Below are positions 7,579-14,841 of a stretch of DNA of 15,762 nucleotides, one piece after another. The stretch lies in NCBI GenBank assembly GCA_045601285.1, contig JAZRZJ010000011.1:1-15762 (forward strand). Reading direction: 5' to 3'. Under the pieces are notes generated by a model, which made no database searches, was not told where the DNA came from, and saw only the letters and a program-made list of their open reading frames with translations. Numbering within the stretch: position 1 is the stretch's first letter; every line of letters begins with the position of its first letter. The position numbers and the translations under genes were made by a program. Origin of the DNA: F23-B02 sp045601285. GTDB taxonomy: Bacteria; Bacillota; Clostridia; Oscillospirales; Oscillospiraceae.

Positions 7579-7737
7579 TACTAATATCTAATAAAAACAA
7601 GACAATCTTTACGGTCTTATTTCCGCCATGCGTCGTTGAAGCCCTTGGAAATACACAAAGTATTCTCTGCGGGCTTCGCCTTGCCTGACGAAAATAATCC
7701 TCGTAAATCTTTGCCTACTTTCTATTAGAAATTAGTA
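7579..7737. mobile_element. 159-bp palindromic MITE-like element
   Basis: The ends form an inverted repeat matching at 17 of 19 positions (7579-7597 against 7719-7737). The complementarity continues inwards with few interruptions: TTTACG pairs near 7608 and 7703, then GAAGCCC with GGGCTTC, and finally AATAC with GTATT around a small loop. The whole element can fold into one long imperfect hairpin. It has no coding capacity and sits four bases after the nadE stop. TA at both ends would fit a TA target duplication of the IS630/Tc1-type, but no transposase is present. Copy number in the genome cannot be seen here. Confidence 0.6.
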
Positions 7738-7748
7738 TAAAATACGAA

Positions 7749-7783
7749 AAATACACCCTGCAACCAATGTGCAGGGTGTATTT
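7749..7783 (-). terminator. Terminator of the GTPase-ylmH unit
   Basis: A perfect 14-bp stem (7749-7762 with 7770-7783) with a 7-base loop is followed on the minus strand by a T run. It starts directly at the ylmH stop codon. A shorter T-rich stretch on the other side may let it also stop nadE transcripts. Confidence 0.88.
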
Positions 7784-8532
7784 CATTTATATATTTCCGC
7801 ATTAACGAAGATGCGGTCTTTTCTGCTCCGTCCGCCCTCGGCGCCCACAATACCCTTTCCGCAGCCTCGCAGGGAAATAACATCGCCCTCATGCACCGGT
7901 GCATCGGTTTTCATGCACTGGGAATAGTTGAGGCTGGCATCTCCTGCGGAGATATAGCCCGCGGCGCTTGTGCGGGAGAGACCAAACATTCCCGCAGCCA
8001 CCGCATCAAAGCGCAGGGATTTTACCGAAAAGCTCACGTGCTTCACCTTGCGTTCGGGTGCCGTGAGTTCTGAAAGGGAGATTTTGCTCATCTTCACGCC
8101 GTAGCGCCCCACTTTGTCGAGGCTGTCCAGCAGATGACGCTCCACGGAGGGCAGGCAGAAAATTTCCGCCGTGTCGCCCTTTACCCATATATCGCCCAGC
8201 CATTCACGCTTTATACCGAGACCGAGGATCGCGCCCATGTAATCCCGATGTGCCGGCTCGCCGAAGCCCGCTTTTGCCCGCAGGACTACTATGTTATCCG
8301 AGGTAGTGATTTCCTCCTTTTCCGCATAAAAGGGCAGGAAGAATGCCACCTTGCGCTCGCACTCCTCATGACCTCCGAACAGCAGCATATTGCAGTCGGG
8401 AGTGTATTTTGCCCACTGCAGAAGCTCATACTGCTCCGCCGGTGTGAGAAAATTCGTATGGGTGACGGCAGACTGCCTTTCGCATCTTGCCCGCAAGTCC
8501 TCCGCACGTTTTATCAGTTCATCGTTTTCCAT
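7783..8532 (-). CDS. ylmH: YlmH-type S4-domain RNA-binding protein
   Basis: The 249-residue protein matches YlmH, a Firmicute RNA-binding protein with an N-terminal alpha/beta region and a C-terminal S4 domain (about 175-245) in which SLRFDAVAAGMFGLSR and the later GDVISLRGCGKG segment mark the S4 fold. In B. subtilis YlmH (RqcP2) binds the 50S subunit near the P-site tRNA and can support tailing of stalled nascent chains in ribosome quality control. It usually sits in the division cluster near sepF and ylmG; here it is the second gene after a translational GTPase. Its start lies 14 bases inside that gene and has only a weak GGAA ribosome site, which points to translational coupling. Confidence 0.87.
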   Translation of the reverse strand: MENDELIKRAEDLRARCERQSAVTHTNFLTPAEQYELLQWAKYTPDCNMLLFGGHEECERKVAFFLPFYAEKEEITTSDNIVVLRAKAGFGEPAHRDYMGAILGLGIKREWLGDIWVKGDTAEIFCLPSVERHLLDSLDKVGRYGVKMSKISLSELTAPERKVKHVSFSVKSLRFDAVAAGMFGLSRTSAAGYISAGDASLNYSQCMKTDAPVHEGDVISLRGCGKGIVGAEGGRSRKDRIFVNAEIYK

Positions 8533-11035
8533 CTGTATATTCCGATATCTGTTCCAGAGTATATTTGAGTTCGTTTACAAATTCGCCGCTTGACATACGC
8601 AGAACACCGCTGCGCAGAGCGGAAAGTCGAATGAGGGAGTCGTTTGACACAACGCGCACGGCATAGTTTTTGCCGATGTCGCCTACAAGCTTTTCGATGT
8701 ACATATCGCCCGTTTCGTTTTCCTTTGTATAGACAACGTGTACCCTGCCGCTGTCGAACTTTTCGCCCGTGTTGCCCTGCACCTTGTAGCCGTCAAAAAC
8801 AAGCACAAGCTCGCAGTCCCTGAAGCCCCGGTAGCTCCGCAGCATATCAAGAAGCTTTTCTCTCGCATCGTCAAGACTGCGCTTTGCCGTTTCCTTTAAA
8901 TCGTCCCAGCCGAAAATGACATTGTAGCCGTCAATTATGAGATATTCCCGCTTTGCCGGTGCGATAAAGTAATCCCCGTTCTGAACACTTGCGGGCTTTG
9001 AGTATTCCCGTCTGCGTATGGGACCGAATTCCCGCTCCATTATGGCTTCAAGCTCTTTATCGTCAATACTGAAGTTTCGCGGGCGGTAAACGGGTGCGGC
9101 TTCCTTTTCTTTGCCGAAGCCCGTGTCCATGTGCATATAGCTTTCGACCTCGCTCCACTTTATATTCACTCCTGCACCGTGGGAGCAGAAGACGGAGTCG
9201 GGGGTGTTTTCAAGGTCGGCTTCGGGATTATAGGCAAGCTCAGCAATGACCTTTTCCGCGTTGTGACAGGGATAGTAGCCGTCAAGACGGCAGGAAATTC
9301 TGCCTTTGCCGTGGGAATAGCCCATAAGAAGCGAGGCATAGCCGTTCAGCTCCGAAACGGGCGCAAGACCGGACACAAGGGAATTTCCCTTTGCGTCGGT
9401 TTCCGTATCGAAGCTTCCGCTCATGGCGCGGACATCGCTTATGACGCGTCCTATGAGCTCCGGCGGAACTTCTATTCGGAAGGAATACCAGGGCTCAAGA
9501 AGCACGCTCTCCGCCTTCATGAGTCCCTGCCGCACGCCTCTGTAAACCGCCTGACGAAAATCTCCGCCCTCTGTGTGCTTGGGGTGCGCTCTGCCCGCAA
9601 TGAGCGTTATTTTCATATCCGTAATCGGCGAGCCCGTGAGCACGCCCAGATGCTTTTTCTCATAAAGATGCGTCAGAATGAGATTTTGCCAGCTGCGGTC
9701 AAGCTCGTCCTCGGGGCAGTCGGAACAGAACACAAGACCCGCTCCCCTCTCCAGCGGCTCAAGGGCAAGATGCACCTCGGCATAGTGGCGCAGAGGCTCA
9801 AAATGGCCCACGCCCTCCACGGCTGCTCCGATCGTTTCGCGGTACATAATGCCGCCGTGGTCGATGCTTACGTCCATGTCAAAGCGCTCTCTGATGATGT
9901 CCGTGAGTATCTCCGTCTGCACCTCGCCCATGAGCTGAACACGGATTTCCCGAAGCTGTTCGTTCCACACAAGGCGCAGAAGCGGATCCTCGTCCTCAAG
10001 CACGCGGAGCTTCTGAAGGGCTGTGCGCGGGTCGCTGCCCTTCGGCAGATTGACGCGGTAGGCAAGCACGGGCTCAAGCTCGGGGCTGTAGCCGTTTTCC
10101 TCAAAGCCGAGACCCTGACCGATATAGGTTTCCGAAAGTCCCTGCACGGCGCAGACAGTGCCTGCCGTGACCTCCTCGGCGCTTTCAAACTTCGCACCCG
10201 AATATATTCTGATGCCGTTTATTTTTTCCTCCACGGGCTTTCCCGCTTTATTGAGGTATCTGACAGCGTTTTTGATTTTCAGACTTCCGCCCGTTATCTT
10301 CATGCAGGTCAGGCGCTTACCCTGATTGTCCCGCATCATTTTATAAACTTTTGCTCCGAAGACCTCCGGGTATTCGGGCACGGCTGTGTAGTTTTCAAGG
10401 CACTCAATAAGACTGTCCACGCCCTCAAGCCTAAGCCCCGAGCCGAAGAGCACGGGGAAAAGCTTTCTTTCGCGGATAAGCCGTGTTATATCCTCATCGG
10501 AAACAGCTCCGCTTTCCATATAATGCTCCAGCACCGCATCATCGCACATGGCGATGCTTTCCGTGTCGGAAAGCTCCGCGCAGCGCCCGTCAAGCCGCGT
10601 TTTTATATCTGCAAGGACAGCCTCTTTATCGCAGGACACTATGTCCATCTTTGTCACAAACACAAAGGTCGGAACCTTATGCTTTTGCAGCAGACGCCAC
10701 AGAGTTTCCGTGTGGGCCTGCACGCCGTCGGTGCCCGAAATCACAAGCAGGGCGTAGTCCAGCACCTGCAATGTGCGCTCGGTTTCCGCGGCGAAGTCCA
10801 CGTGTCCCGGCGTGTCAAGGAGGCTCAACTCCATTTTCTCGGTGCGGAGCTGCGCCTGCTTTGAAAATATGGTTATTCCCCTCTGACGCTCAAGCTCGTG
10901 GGTGTCAAGGGCGGTGTCGCGGTGGTCAACTCTGCCGAGCTTGCGGATACTTCCGCAGGCATACAGCAAAGCCTCGGATAAGGTGGTCTTGCCCGCGTCC
11001 ACATGGGCAAGCACACCGAGTACAAGTTTTTTCAT
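8519..11035 (-). CDS. TetM/EF-G-like GTPase fused to a Rae1-like NYN endoribonuclease domain
   Basis: The 838-residue protein has two parts in one frame. Residues 1 to about 640 match TetM-type translational GTPases: P-loop AHVDAGKTT (10-18), switch I QRGITI (51-56), DTPGH with His78, and TKMD at 128-131 in place of the usual NKxD. The domain IV tip reads HTEGGDFR (487-494), unlike the YSPVSTPADFR loop of true tetracycline protection proteins. After a linker, residues about 697-838 resemble the B. subtilis A-site endoribonuclease Rae1 (YacP): IIDGYN with Asp702 and ENETGD with Asp777 correspond to catalytic Asp7 and Asp81, at nearly the same spacing. A GTPase bound at the factor site could place the nuclease near the A site. 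GAGG precedes the ATG; ylmH overlaps the 3' end. Confidence 0.9.
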   Translation of the reverse strand: MKKLVLGVLAHVDAGKTTLSEALLYACGSIRKLGRVDHRDTALDTHELERQRGITIFSKQAQLRTEKMELSLLDTPGHVDFAAETERTLQVLDYALLVISGTDGVQAHTETLWRLLQKHKVPTFVFVTKMDIVSCDKEAVLADIKTRLDGRCAELSDTESIAMCDDAVLEHYMESGAVSDEDITRLIRERKLFPVLFGSGLRLEGVDSLIECLENYTAVPEYPEVFGAKVYKMMRDNQGKRLTCMKITGGSLKIKNAVRYLNKAGKPVEEKINGIRIYSGAKFESAEEVTAGTVCAVQGLSETYIGQGLGFEENGYSPELEPVLAYRVNLPKGSDPRTALQKLRVLEDEDPLLRLVWNEQLREIRVQLMGEVQTEILTDIIRERFDMDVSIDHGGIMYRETIGAAVEGVGHFEPLRHYAEVHLALEPLERGAGLVFCSDCPEDELDRSWQNLILTHLYEKKHLGVLTGSPITDMKITLIAGRAHPKHTEGGDFRQAVYRGVRQGLMKAESVLLEPWYSFRIEVPPELIGRVISDVRAMSGSFDTETDAKGNSLVSGLAPVSELNGYASLLMGYSHGKGRISCRLDGYYPCHNAEKVIAELAYNPEADLENTPDSVFCSHGAGVNIKWSEVESYMHMDTGFGKEKEAAPVYRPRNFSIDDKELEAIMEREFGPIRRREYSKPASVQNGDYFIAPAKREYLIIDGYNVIFGWDDLKETAKRSLDDAREKLLDMLRSYRGFRDCELVLVFDGYKVQGNTGEKFDSGRVHVVYTKENETGDMYIEKLVGDIGKNYAVRVVSNDSLIRLSALRSGVLRMSSGEFVNELKYTLEQISEYTDGKR

Positions 11036-11063
11036 TCGCTTATCCTCAGTTTAAGTTATAAAT

Positions 11064-11092
11064 ATTATATAGGATTATTGCGCTTCAATCAA
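11064..11092 (-). promoter_or_regulatory. Promoter of the GTPase-ylmH unit
   Basis: On the minus strand TTGATT (11087-11092) and a perfect TATAAT (11064-11069) are separated by 17 bases, with the start codon about 29 bases past the -10. No attenuator-like leader of the kind found before tet(M) fits in this short distance. Confidence 0.65.
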
Positions 11093-11148
11093 GTTTTGCT
11101 ATTTTCTTTTTGCTTATTCTGTGTTAAATTGATGCTTGAGGTGATTTT

Positions 11149-12084
11149 GTGAAAATCGCGCTTATTGTTATCGGAATACTGGTCATTGCGGTTATTGCCG
11201 TGGGCTTTGTTTTCGTGGGCATTCTCATTAAAAGGGATAAGCCCAGACCCAGTACAGACGGAAATTTTCTTTCTCCCCTGCTTGAGCCTACGGGTGCGGA
11301 GCTGCTCGCCTACAACGCGACAAAATTCAAGAGGTTCAACGCTCTTCCCACGGAGGACGTTTTCATCGAAACGCATGACGGACTTAAGCTCACCGGCAAG
11401 CTTCTCAGAGGCACGGAGGACATTACCGTTATATGCTGCCACGGCTACAAATCTGCACCCGTTTTTGACTTCTGTGCCATTTCGGAGATGTACATTGAAA
11501 AGGGCTATTCCCTGCTGTTTCCGCACATGCGCGCCCACGGCGAAAGCGAGGGCAAATACATAGGCTTCGGCGTTCTTGATGCAGCTGATGTGCGGCACTG
11601 GGTTCAAAAAGCGGAGGAAATTTTCCCGGGAAACGATATTTTCCTCCACGGCGTAAGCATGGGCGCCACCTCGGTGATGAACTCCGCCGACCTTTTCCAC
11701 AACGGCGAGGTCAGCGGCATTATCGCAGACTGCGGCTTCACCTGCCCCCACGATGTTTTCTGCCACCTCATCGGCAGAATGTATCATCTGCCCCGCTTCC
11801 CCTTTATCGCGGCCTTTGAGCTGGCGAATATGCTCGTGGCAAAATATGATTTTCACACCTTCGACGTGCGCTATGCGCTGAATGAGTCCGCAGTTCCCTG
11901 CGCCTATATCTGCGGCACGGAGGATAAGTTTATTCCCACGGACATGGCGCAGAGCATTGCCGAACGCTGCGAGGAAAGCATGATTGTTCAGGGCGGCGGT
12001 CACGCAGCATCATATATGCTTGAAACGGAAAAATACAAGGAGCTTGTTTATAGCTTCATTGACAAATATCGGAGGAAACACTGA
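11149..12084 (+). CDS. Membrane-anchored alpha/beta hydrolase
   Basis: This 311-residue protein is a serine hydrolase of the alpha/beta fold, similar in layout to YqkD-type extended hydrolases. It starts with one membrane helix (about 4-26), so the catalytic domain is likely anchored at the membrane. The oxyanion segment CCHGYKS (97-102), the nucleophile elbow GVSMG with Ser170, the acid Asp259 in GTEDKFIP and His285 in GGGHA form a full catalytic triad. The start is GTG 11149, five bases after GAGGTG; an ATG at 11132 runs into a stop at once. The stop overlaps the transporter ATG (TGATG), so the two are coupled. The substrate is unknown. Confidence 0.85.
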   Translation: MKIALIVIGILVIAVIAVGFVFVGILIKRDKPRPSTDGNFLSPLLEPTGAELLAYNATKFKRFNALPTEDVFIETHDGLKLTGKLLRGTEDITVICCHGYKSAPVFDFCAISEMYIEKGYSLLFPHMRAHGESEGKYIGFGVLDAADVRHWVQKAEEIFPGNDIFLHGVSMGATSVMNSADLFHNGEVSGIIADCGFTCPHDVFCHLIGRMYHLPRFPFIAAFELANMLVAKYDFHTFDVRYALNESAVPCAYICGTEDKFIPTDMAQSIAERCEESMIVQGGGHAASYMLETEKYKELVYSFIDKYRRKH

Positions 12085-13511
12085 TGGTTAAAGAGAAAAA
12101 AGGCATAGGCGGTCTTAACTGGACCCTGCTTCTCCTTATCGGCTTCACCGCACAGATCGCATGGGTAATCGAAAACAACTGGTTTGCAAACTTCCTTTAC
12201 TCCGACTTCGGCGCACAGCTCGGCGTTGTCACCGCAATGACAATATGCTCCGCCACTGCAACTACCTTTTCGGCGCTGTTTTTCGGAACAATGTCCGACC
12301 GCATGGGCTCACGCAAAAAGCTCATCGTGTGGGGCTCGATCCTTTGGGGCATCTTCACCATTGCCTTCGGACTTACCCACTACCTCAGAAGCGCAATTTA
12401 CAATGACGTAATGCTTATCGGCGTTACCATCGTCGCCGCCGACACTATCATGAGCTTCTTCGGCTCCATGGCAAACGATGCGGGCTACAACGCCTGGTAT
12501 GCGGACATGATGGACGATTCCAACAGCGGTCAGATTGGCACCGTTGCTGCAACGCTCCCCGTAATCGGCACTCTCGTGGGTACTCTCGTGGGCGGTATGT
12601 TCGTTTCGGGCTTCGCCACTGCGGAAAATCCCCAGCTTGGCTACATCGTATTCTTCTCCATTGTGGGCGTTCTCACCATTATCATCGGCATCGCCTGCGC
12701 ATTTCTGCTCAAGGACGCGCCCACGCTCAAGCCCGTTAAAGAGGGCTCCTTCTGGAAGCAGTTCGGCTCCACCTTTAACTTTAAGCGCTTCGTTTCCAAC
12801 AAGGAGCTTGCCCTTGTTTTCCTCACCCTCTGCGTTTTCTTCATCGGTTACAACTGCTACTTCATCCACATCATGAACTGGATGAACTACACTCTCGGCT
12901 TTACTGACCCCAGCCTTATTCTCGGCATTCCCCTTATTCTCGCAATGGTGCTGTCACTTCCCTTCATCAAGATTATCAACAACAAAAAGGTTCCCTCCGT
13001 TGCGCTGTTTGCCGTGCTTCTCAGCATTGTCGGCTGTATTTACATTTTCTTCTTCGTGGGAAATAACGCCGCCTCCTTTGACACGGAAAACGCCCTCAAC
13101 ATTGCGAAGAACTGGCCCTGCTTCATCGGCATCATCATGGTTGGCATGGGCTACGTTGTGTTCATGCAGGCCATGACCGTCTGGATGAAGCGCCTCTACC
13201 CCGAGGAGCACCGCGGTCAGTTTGAGGGTATCCGCATCATGTTCTTCGTTTTCTTCCCCATGGTTGCTGGTCCTCTGCTTGCCGACCCCATCTGCCGCGC
13301 CTTCGGCGACAAGGTTTATCAGGTGGTTGAAAACGGCAGTCTCATCTTCGTCACCGCTGACAAGGCAGGCTCCATGGGCTATGACATCACTCAGATTGCC
13401 GAGGGCTATCTCCCCGTCAACGAGCTGTTCATTGCCGCCGCAATCGTCAGCGCACTTTGCCTCATTCCCATGGCAAAGGCTGCAAAGCTTTATAAAGAGA
13501 GGAACAAGTAA
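12084..13511 (+). CDS. MFS transporter (GPH/SLC45-like)
   Basis: The 475-residue protein is a twelve-helix major facilitator superfamily transporter. The loop between helices 2 and 3 carries the MFS motif A variant GTMSDRMGSRKK, and the opening segment, with IAWVIENNWF in the first helix, resembles bacterial GPH/SLC45-like sugar transporters. The central cytoplasmic loop (FLLKDAPTLKPVKEGSFWKQ) separates two six-helix halves. The ATG at 12084 has GGAGG nine bases upstream and overlaps the hydrolase stop. Pairing with a hydrolase suggests processing plus transport of one compound, but that is inference. A strong terminator follows. The substrate cannot be assigned from sequence. Confidence 0.85.
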   Translation: MVKEKKGIGGLNWTLLLLIGFTAQIAWVIENNWFANFLYSDFGAQLGVVTAMTICSATATTFSALFFGTMSDRMGSRKKLIVWGSILWGIFTIAFGLTHYLRSAIYNDVMLIGVTIVAADTIMSFFGSMANDAGYNAWYADMMDDSNSGQIGTVAATLPVIGTLVGTLVGGMFVSGFATAENPQLGYIVFFSIVGVLTIIIGIACAFLLKDAPTLKPVKEGSFWKQFGSTFNFKRFVSNKELALVFLTLCVFFIGYNCYFIHIMNWMNYTLGFTDPSLILGIPLILAMVLSLPFIKIINNKKVPSVALFAVLLSIVGCIYIFFFVGNNAASFDTENALNIAKNWPCFIGIIMVGMGYVVFMQAMTVWMKRLYPEEHRGQFEGIRIMFFVFFPMVAGPLLADPICRAFGDKVYQVVENGSLIFVTADKAGSMGYDITQIAEGYLPVNELFIAAAIVSALCLIPMAKAAKLYKERNK

Positions 13512-13523
13512 GATCAGCAAAAG

Positions 13524-13549
13524 TCCCCCGTCACATGACGGGGGATTTT
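13524..13549 (+). terminator. Terminator after the MFS transporter
   Basis: A stem of 9-10 bp (13524-13533 with 13536-13545, five G-C pairs in the middle) with a tight loop is followed by TTTT, starting 12 bases after the stop codon. Confidence 0.88.
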
Positions 13550-13558
13550 GTTATATGC

Positions 13559-13578
13559 GGAATGGTCTTGACCGTTCC
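13559..13578. repeat. REP-like palindrome, first copy (opposite orientation)
   Basis: A 9-bp stem with a two-base TT centre matches the later palindromes read on the other strand, with one G-T pair in place of a Watson-Crick pair. It is followed by GAAC and GCACAG, which correspond to parts of the flank of the later copies, so it looks like an inverted and shortened copy. Confidence 0.6.
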
Positions 13579-13600
13579 GAACGCACAGCATCCCCATAGC

Positions 13601-13672
13601 TGTCATTCTGAGCGAAGCGAAGAATCTCCCTGTTCGTTGGGGATTCTTCGTCGCAGGCTCCTCAGAATGACA
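13601..13672. repeat. 72-bp palindromic intergenic repeat
   Basis: The outer arms TGTCATTCTGAG (13601-13612) and its complement (13661-13672) are perfect. The inner arms GAAGAATC (13618-13625) and GATTCTTC (13642-13649) pair around a short loop. The core resembles, from memory, a CATTCTGAGCGAAGCGAAG-type repeat common in intergenic DNA of many bacteria. No coding sequence is present. Confidence 0.65.
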
Positions 13673-13695
13673 GGCGGGGCTTAGCTTTCATGGGC

Positions 13696-13817
13696 GGAAC
13701 AGGCAAGCCTGTTCCCTACTGTGCTGTGGTGTGGGGGTTTCGGAACGGTCAAGACCGTTCCCTACTGTGCTGCGATGCGGGAGGTTCGGAACGGTCAAGA
13801 CCGTTCCCTACTGTGCG
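13696..13817. repeat. Three REP-like palindromes at an exact 46-bp period
   Basis: Palindromes start at 13696, 13742 and 13788. Each is a 9-bp perfect stem with an AA centre, and each is followed by CTACTGTGC. Units 1 and 2 are full (46 bp, flanks differing at five positions); unit 3 is cut at the end of the HAD gene. On the minus strand the tetranucleotide GTAG lies at the foot of every palindrome, as in REP elements mobilised by RAYT (IS200-like) transposases. Unit 1 differs from the others by two changes in one arm, each matched in the other arm. Confidence 0.75.
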
Positions 13818-13820
13818 CGG

Positions 13821-14645
13821 TTATATTTTGCCGCCTATGATTTTATACAGGGTTTTCGCAACGCCGAAATCGTCGTTTGTTTCGCAGATGTAATCGGCAC
13901 TTTCGCGGCAGTACTCCGTGCCGTTTTGCACCGAAACGCCCAGGCCGGCAAAGAGGAGCATATCCGCATCGTTATCGCCGTTGCCGAAGGCGGCGACATT
14001 TTCCGGTGCTGTACCCAGCTTTCCGCACAGCCAGCGCAGAGCCTTGCCCTTGCCTGCATCGGCGGCGGCAAACTCCACAAGGCGCGGCGAGCTGCTTGTG
14101 ACATAAGCGCCCTCTATCAGTCTGCCCTTTGCATAGGTTTCTGCCTTTACATCAGGCGTAGGGCAGATAATGTCTATGCTGTCAAGGCGGTTTATATTCT
14201 CCTCGATGAATGTGCGCATATCCGCAACAGGCTTGCGTGTTGTCTGCACATAGCCTATATAGGCAGGGCTGCAGCCATATTTTAAGGGGTTTTCCATGTA
14301 CTCCTTGAGGCAGTAGGGCTGACCCTCGATGAAGCACTCAAACATGGCATTGGGAAACGCATCAAGAATTGCCTGTGCCACCTTTTCGGGAATGGTTCGG
14401 GAATAAATGCGCTCACCCGTCTTTGCCATTTCAACTGCCGAGCCGTTGGAGGTTATGGCATAATTCACACCCTCGATTTCAAGTATTCTTTTCGGAAGCG
14501 AGGTAAAGGCTCTGCCCGAGGCGACCACAATCTCAATGCCCTCTTTTGCGGTTTCAATGAGTGCGGCGCAGGTCTCCTCCGCCAGCGTGGAGTCGGAGCT
14601 CAGCGTTGTGTCGTCAAGGTCAAGTGCCACAAGTTTAATGTTCAT
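13821..14645 (-). CDS. Cof-type HAD-IIB family phosphatase
   Basis: The 274-residue protein belongs to the Cof subfamily of HAD hydrolases, which dephosphorylate sugar phosphates, pyridoxal phosphate or flavin nucleotides. Motif I DLDDT (Asp9 nucleophile, Asp11), motif II with VASGR, motif III with the lysine in GKGKALRW, and motif IV GNGDNDADML are all present, with the IIB cap between motifs II and III. Length is normal. The start has a GGTG ribosome site. The stop lies a few bases from the last REP-like repeat. It is divergent from the B12 uptake operon and their promoters interlock. The substrate is not predictable. Confidence 0.92.
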   Translation of the reverse strand: MNIKLVALDLDDTTLSSDSTLAEETCAALIETAKEGIEIVVASGRAFTSLPKRILEIEGVNYAITSNGSAVEMAKTGERIYSRTIPEKVAQAILDAFPNAMFECFIEGQPYCLKEYMENPLKYGCSPAYIGYVQTTRKPVADMRTFIEENINRLDSIDIICPTPDVKAETYAKGRLIEGAYVTSSSPRLVEFAAADAGKGKALRWLCGKLGTAPENVAAFGNGDNDADMLLFAGLGVSVQNGTEYCRESADYICETNDDFGVAKTLYKIIGGKI

Positions 14646-14660
14646 AATATCACCGCTTTG

Positions 14661-14689
14661 ATTTTACCATCTGCTTGACGAAAGGGCAA
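14661..14689 (-). promoter_or_regulatory. Promoter of the HAD phosphatase gene
   Basis: On the minus strand TTGCCC (14684-14689) and TAAAAT (14661-14666) are separated by 17 bases. The -35 box lies inside the spacer of the divergent promoter. Confidence 0.5.
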
Positions 14690-14703
14690 TTATATTTTAT
14701 AAT
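14675..14703 (+). promoter_or_regulatory. Promoter of the B12 uptake operon
   Basis: TTGACG (14675-14680) and TATAAT (14698-14703) are 17 bases apart, with a predicted start near 14710, right at the beginning of the riboswitch. Confidence 0.65.
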
Positions 14704-14706
14704 TTT

Positions 14707-14841
14707 GGCATATATCGGGCTGTTCAGGGAAATGGAAGTGAAAATCTTCCGCGAGGCCGTCACTGTGATTTGCTTTTGCAATAAGTCAGAATGCCTGCTC
14801 AGCGTGCCGCACAAAGTAAACTACGGACCCTGGTTGACTTT
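14707..14841 (+). ncRNA. Cobalamin riboswitch, compact (Cbl-II-like)
   Basis: The conserved aptamer blocks occur in order: GGGAA (14728-14732), GTGAAAA (14738-14744) in the loop of a GGAAG/CTTCC stem, CACTGTGA (14761-14768) and AAGTCAGAATGCCTGC (14783-14798). GGCAT (14707-14711) can pair with ATGCC (14791-14795). The large P8-P12 side domain is absent, leaving a 4-bp stem of TTGC and GCAA. A 9-bp stem with one mismatch follows (14813-14821 with 14833-14841), whose loop ACGG can kiss CCGT (14757-14760), as L13 does with L5. The downstream genes are a DUF4430 protein and an ECF S component, which fits control by vitamin B12. Predicted transcription start is close to the first helix, so that helix may be partial. 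Confidence 0.85.

Noticed and set aside
9131..10864. Long open frame of 577 codons on the plus strand
   Set aside because: It is antisense to the GTPase gene, shows no family resemblance and has no ribosome site; open frames opposite GC-rich coding DNA are common.
8519..11035. Tetracycline resistance gene of the tet(M)/tet(O)/tet(W) type
   Set aside because: The GTPase core is similar, but the domain IV loop needed to displace the drug differs (HTEGGDFR), a nuclease domain is attached, and the long attenuator leader typical of tet(M) is missing.
13696..13817. CRISPR array
   Set aside because: Spacing is regular, but the segments between palindromes are near-identical rather than unique, only three units exist and no cas gene is nearby.
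13690..14285. Two plus-strand open frames starting in the repeat island
   Set aside because: They translate the REP-like palindromes and then run antisense to the HAD gene; the apparent protein repeats are a by-product of the DNA repeats.
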